DNA from: Chloroflexota bacterium
GTDB taxonomy: Bacteria; Chloroflexota; Anaerolineae; Anaerolineales; UBA11579
NCBI GenBank assembly: GCA_018662365.1
Contig: JABJGH010000035.1
Span: forward strand, 87,040-151,039
Reading direction: 5' to 3'
Length of the DNA stretch: 64,000 nt
Shown in pieces: positions 61,823-64,000 of the stretch (its first letter is position 1; every line of letters starts with the position of its first letter). Below the pieces are notes generated by a model. It saw nothing but the letters and a program-made list of their open reading frames with translations. It was not told the origin of the DNA and made no database searches. The position numbers and the translations under genes are program-made.

Positions 61823-62575
61823 CTAATCCTCAAATTGAGAATCGTCTAACATTTCATTCAGTCTTTCATCGGCGCTGGTTGCTGTTTCCATTTGCCCCTC
61901 TTTAGAATCTGCCCGCAACCTCCCCTCTGCTTCAGTAAGGGCTTCGCCAAAAGCTCTTCGAGCGATCTGCCATTTTCCACAATGGGGACAACGAGACAAC
62001 TTGCCCGCCACCATATTGGGGCTCAAGACATTGCGGCTAAATGGCAAGCTACATTTTGTGCAAACGCTTCCCCCGGCAATACCATATTCTCCAATCGGTT
62101 TCGCCCCACCCTTTTTGCCTAAAAGTGCTGGGACTACAGCACCGCCCACCGCAAACAAACCAACGACTAGCAAGATCGGCACTATCAATTTTAATGTGCT
62201 GGCCATGGCGTCTTCACCACTCAAAAAAGTATTTACTTTGTCATTAGACAGAAGTTCCGTACCATCCGCAAGAACCCCGATCGCATATATAGTATGAACA
62301 CCGGGGCCAAAATTTCGGGTGTGAAATTGCAAGTTGAATGGTTTACTATCCAAATTGCCGATCAATTGGTCGTCGATATAAAACTGTACTTCCACTAGAG
62401 AATCCGGGCCAGAAGCGCGAATTGAAAAGGTGCCTTGAATTTCTCCATTGAACCCGCCATAACCATTATCCCGCGATAGCCTGATACTGAAATCAGAATC
62501 TTGAGCCAATGCAATGCTTGGGAAAAGAAGCAAAAAAATAAGGATGATGCTCACAAGAATAGTTTTTTGTTTCAT
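61823..62575 (-). CDS. Exported Ig-like domain, membrane span and cytosolic zinc ribbon protein
   Basis: About 250 residues. Signal peptide MKQKTILVSIILIFLLLFPSIALAQ; an Ig-like beta domain (about 30-115: VEVQFYIDDQLIGNLDSKPFNLQFHTRNFGPGVHTIYAIGV); one span near 130-155; then a cytosolic zinc ribbon (CTKCSLPF ... CPHCGKW) and acidic tail. A TTG at 62590 is also open in frame, but AAAGGA lies before ATG 62575. It is the last gene of the ABC-2 operon and may be an accessory subunit. Confidence 0.75.
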   Translation of the reverse strand: MKQKTILVSIILIFLLLFPSIALAQDSDFSIRLSRDNGYGGFNGEIQGTFSIRASGPDSLVEVQFYIDDQLIGNLDSKPFNLQFHTRNFGPGVHTIYAIGVLADGTELLSNDKVNTFLSGEDAMASTLKLIVPILLVVGLFAVGGAVVPALLGKKGGAKPIGEYGIAGGSVCTKCSLPFSRNVLSPNMVAGKLSRCPHCGKWQIARRAFGEALTEAEGRLRADSKEGQMETATSADERLNEMLDDSQFED

Positions 62576-62590
62576 TTGATTTCCTTTCAA

Positions 62591-63391
62591 TTATTTCCAA
62601 CGGGTAAGAATTGTTTCCCGCTGGAAAAGCTGAGTAGCAAAATATAACATTCCGGCGTCAAGGACCAGCAAGATCAATGCGATCCAGATAATCACCGTTT
62701 CGTTTACAGTGACCAATCCAAAAGATTGGCCCATGAAAAGTGCCAAAAGGGGCAGGACTACCAAACTAGATAGCTGCTCTGCAATTCTCGGGTCGTTTAC
62801 ACGGGAAGAGATCATCACCGCAATGCTCACGCCTGCCACAGACAATAAGGGACCAAGACCAAAAATAGCCAAAAGCCAAACAGGTTCAAGCAACTTTAGG
62901 AACACCGCTGTAGAGGCAATGATCGAAGTGCCGACCATAAAGACAATATAAGACAACCAAGTAACGACCAACGCGGGTGTTACCGCCGCAAAAGCTTTCC
63001 CTGCTAATAATTCCAGGGTGGTTAGAGGCGTGGCAAGCAAAGGCTCTAAAGTGCGGGTCGTTTTTTCCCCGACAATACTATAGGAAGCAATCGTTACCGG
63101 GATGATAATTGGCATCATTAAAAAGAGAATAATAAACTGCGAGACCAAAAAGAATTGGGTACAGTCCGATCCGGTTAGCGAGCCACAGACGGCAGCAAAC
63201 TCACTGGGCATCTCTTCAGCCGCAGAGAATGCTTGGGCGATGTCCCCGCCGCCCTGGGTGCTGTATAAAATATACAGAGGAAGCACAGTAAACAAGATCG
63301 GCATAAAAGCCACTGCGAAGAGCACGATCTTGTTTTTGAAAACTTCCCCCCACTCTTTCTTCATAATTTCCCAAATTTTAGTTGTGTTCAT
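62591..63391 (-). CDS. ABC-2 type permease
   Basis: About 266 residues, six spans. MNTTKIWEIMKKEWGEVFKNKIVLFAVAFMPILFTVLPLYI is the classic ABC-2 start, then SYSIVGEKTTRTLEPLLATPLTTLELLAGKAFA (the conserved E..R.R.LEPLL loop). It overlaps the ATPase gene by 14 bp. An earlier GTG-type start (63418) is open but GGAG favours ATG 63391. Substrate unknown (drug, lipid or peptide export). Confidence 0.92.
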   Translation of the reverse strand: MNTTKIWEIMKKEWGEVFKNKIVLFAVAFMPILFTVLPLYILYSTQGGGDIAQAFSAAEEMPSEFAAVCGSLTGSDCTQFFLVSQFIILFLMMPIIIPVTIASYSIVGEKTTRTLEPLLATPLTTLELLAGKAFAAVTPALVVTWLSYIVFMVGTSIIASTAVFLKLLEPVWLLAIFGLGPLLSVAGVSIAVMISSRVNDPRIAEQLSSLVVLPLLALFMGQSFGLVTVNETVIIWIALILLVLDAGMLYFATQLFQRETILTRWK

Positions 63392-64000
63392 TATTATTCT
63401 CCGAATTTGAAGACGCATTCACGAAGTGGAGGTAGACATCTTCAAGCTTGCGCCGCAGCTCCCCTACAAAGCGGATCTCTGCGCCCTGCTCGACCAATAC
63501 GCGGATCAATTCAGGGTTATGAATTTCTGGATCGTCTAAGGTAACGATCAGTTTTCCTTCGGCAAGTTTTGCTTCCTGCACAAACTCTTTTGCCTCAACC
63601 ACGCCCCTAAACTTCTCGTTTGCTTCGGCCAAATGGAAAACGACTGTGCGCCCGTAAAGTTGTCTCCGCAAATTGGCCGGAGAATCTAGTGCAAGCAGGT
63701 GAGATTTGAATACCGCGATTCGGTCGCAAAGCCGGTCCGCTTCATTCAGGTTATGGGTGCAGATCACGATTGTTCGGCCCGCATGTCTTAGCTCCTGAAT
63801 AAATTCTCGCACTAGCAAGGAGGCTTCAGGATCAAGACCACTGGTGGGTTCATCTAAGAACAGCACCTGTGGCTCATGAAGCAGAGCCCTTGCTATCGCT
63901 AGCTTTTGCTTCATCCCTTTTGAGAACTTGCCAACTTCTTCCTTGCGGCGATCCCAAAGCCCTAACATGCGCAAATATTTCTCAATTTGACCAGGCACAT
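63378..64000 (-). CDS. ABC transporter ATP-binding protein, partial (N-terminus beyond window)
   Basis: At least 207 codons. The signature FSKGMKQKLAIARALLHEPQVLFLDEPTSGLDPE (Walker B included) and the H-loop TIVICTHNLNEADRLCDR are present; Walker A lies outside the window. A C-terminal DUF4162-like domain follows (about 130-200). Pairs with the overlapping ABC-2 permease. Confidence 0.95.
   Translation of the reverse strand, partial: VPGQIEKYLRMLGLWDRRKEEVGKFSKGMKQKLAIARALLHEPQVLFLDEPTSGLDPEASLLVREFIQELRHAGRTIVICTHNLNEADRLCDRIAVFKSHLLALDSPANLRRQLYGRTVVFHLAEANEKFRGVVEAKEFVQEAKLAEGKLIVTLDDPEIHNPELIRVLVEQGAEIRFVGELRRKLEDVYLHFVNASSNSENNNEHN

Overview
The window is 64 kb of AT-leaning (about 44% GC by eye) bacterial chromosome, gene-dense with short intergenic gaps. 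Several genes are typical of, but not exclusive to, the Chloroflexota (Anaerolineae): DUF2085 and DUF4126 membrane proteins, a double-ASKHA 2-hydroxyacyl-CoA dehydratase activase of more than 1400 residues, many GT-C-like membrane proteins, and a standalone BioY. This placement is inference; no rRNA or marker phylogeny is available here.

Layout. 0-7 kb: the 3' two thirds of an aconitase gene, bioY, and a minus-strand envelope operon (polytopic protein, GT2 glycosyltransferase, lipid-A-synthase N-domain protein, methyltransferase). 7-12 kb: surE, a tandem pair of Tat/lipoprotein-type SGNH-like proteins, and small membrane proteins. 12-17 kb: a complete thiamine uptake and activation operon (thiN-thiB-thiP-thiQ) under a TPP riboswitch. 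17-24.5 kb: infC-rpmI-rplT, an M29 aminopeptidase, a TrmH-type methyltransferase, a threonine-aldolase-like enzyme, and an MFS-ychF pair. 24.7-27.4 kb: tRNA-Leu(CAA) and a 2.6-kb insertion bounded by a 22-bp repeat of the tRNA 3' end, carrying a HEPN protein and an HhH-glycosylase-like protein but no integrase. 27.5-36 kb: a GT-C-like protein, a broken dihydrofolate-reductase-like gene, the giant activase with its TetR regulator, DUF3088, and the intact dihydrofolate-reductase-like gene. 36-46 kb: an autoregulated-looking HTH-CBS-ACT protein, an MFS transporter, a hydrolase, a frameshifted adenylate cyclase, arsC-acr3, a YfhO-like protein, an EamA transporter and an ArsR-type regulator. 46.5-49 kb: a SRPBCC-PDZ-DinB fusion and an unannotated minus-strand array of small reading frames behind a consensus promoter with a 32-bp perfect palindrome. 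49-64 kb: a metal hydrolase, a Moco oxidoreductase, gatC-gatA, an M3 peptidase, an ECF sigma/anti-sigma pair, a sugar nucleotidyltransferase, a deoxynucleoside kinase, and an ABC-2 transporter cut by the window end.

Points of most interest: (1) the tRNA-bounded HEPN/HhH mini-island; (2) the cryptic small-ORF operon at 47.9-48.6 kb; (3) the twin 14-bp palindromes around the HTH-CBS promoter; (4) a TPP riboswitch whose terminator contains the Shine-Dalgarno and whose U-tract runs into a UUG start codon; (5) several genes whose homology and Shine-Dalgarno position point to AUC, AUA or CUG starts; (6) a reductase gene fragment that now supplies the end of the activase gene on the opposite strand.

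Coordinates and motifs were read by eye. Family assignments rest on recognised motifs, not on database searches.
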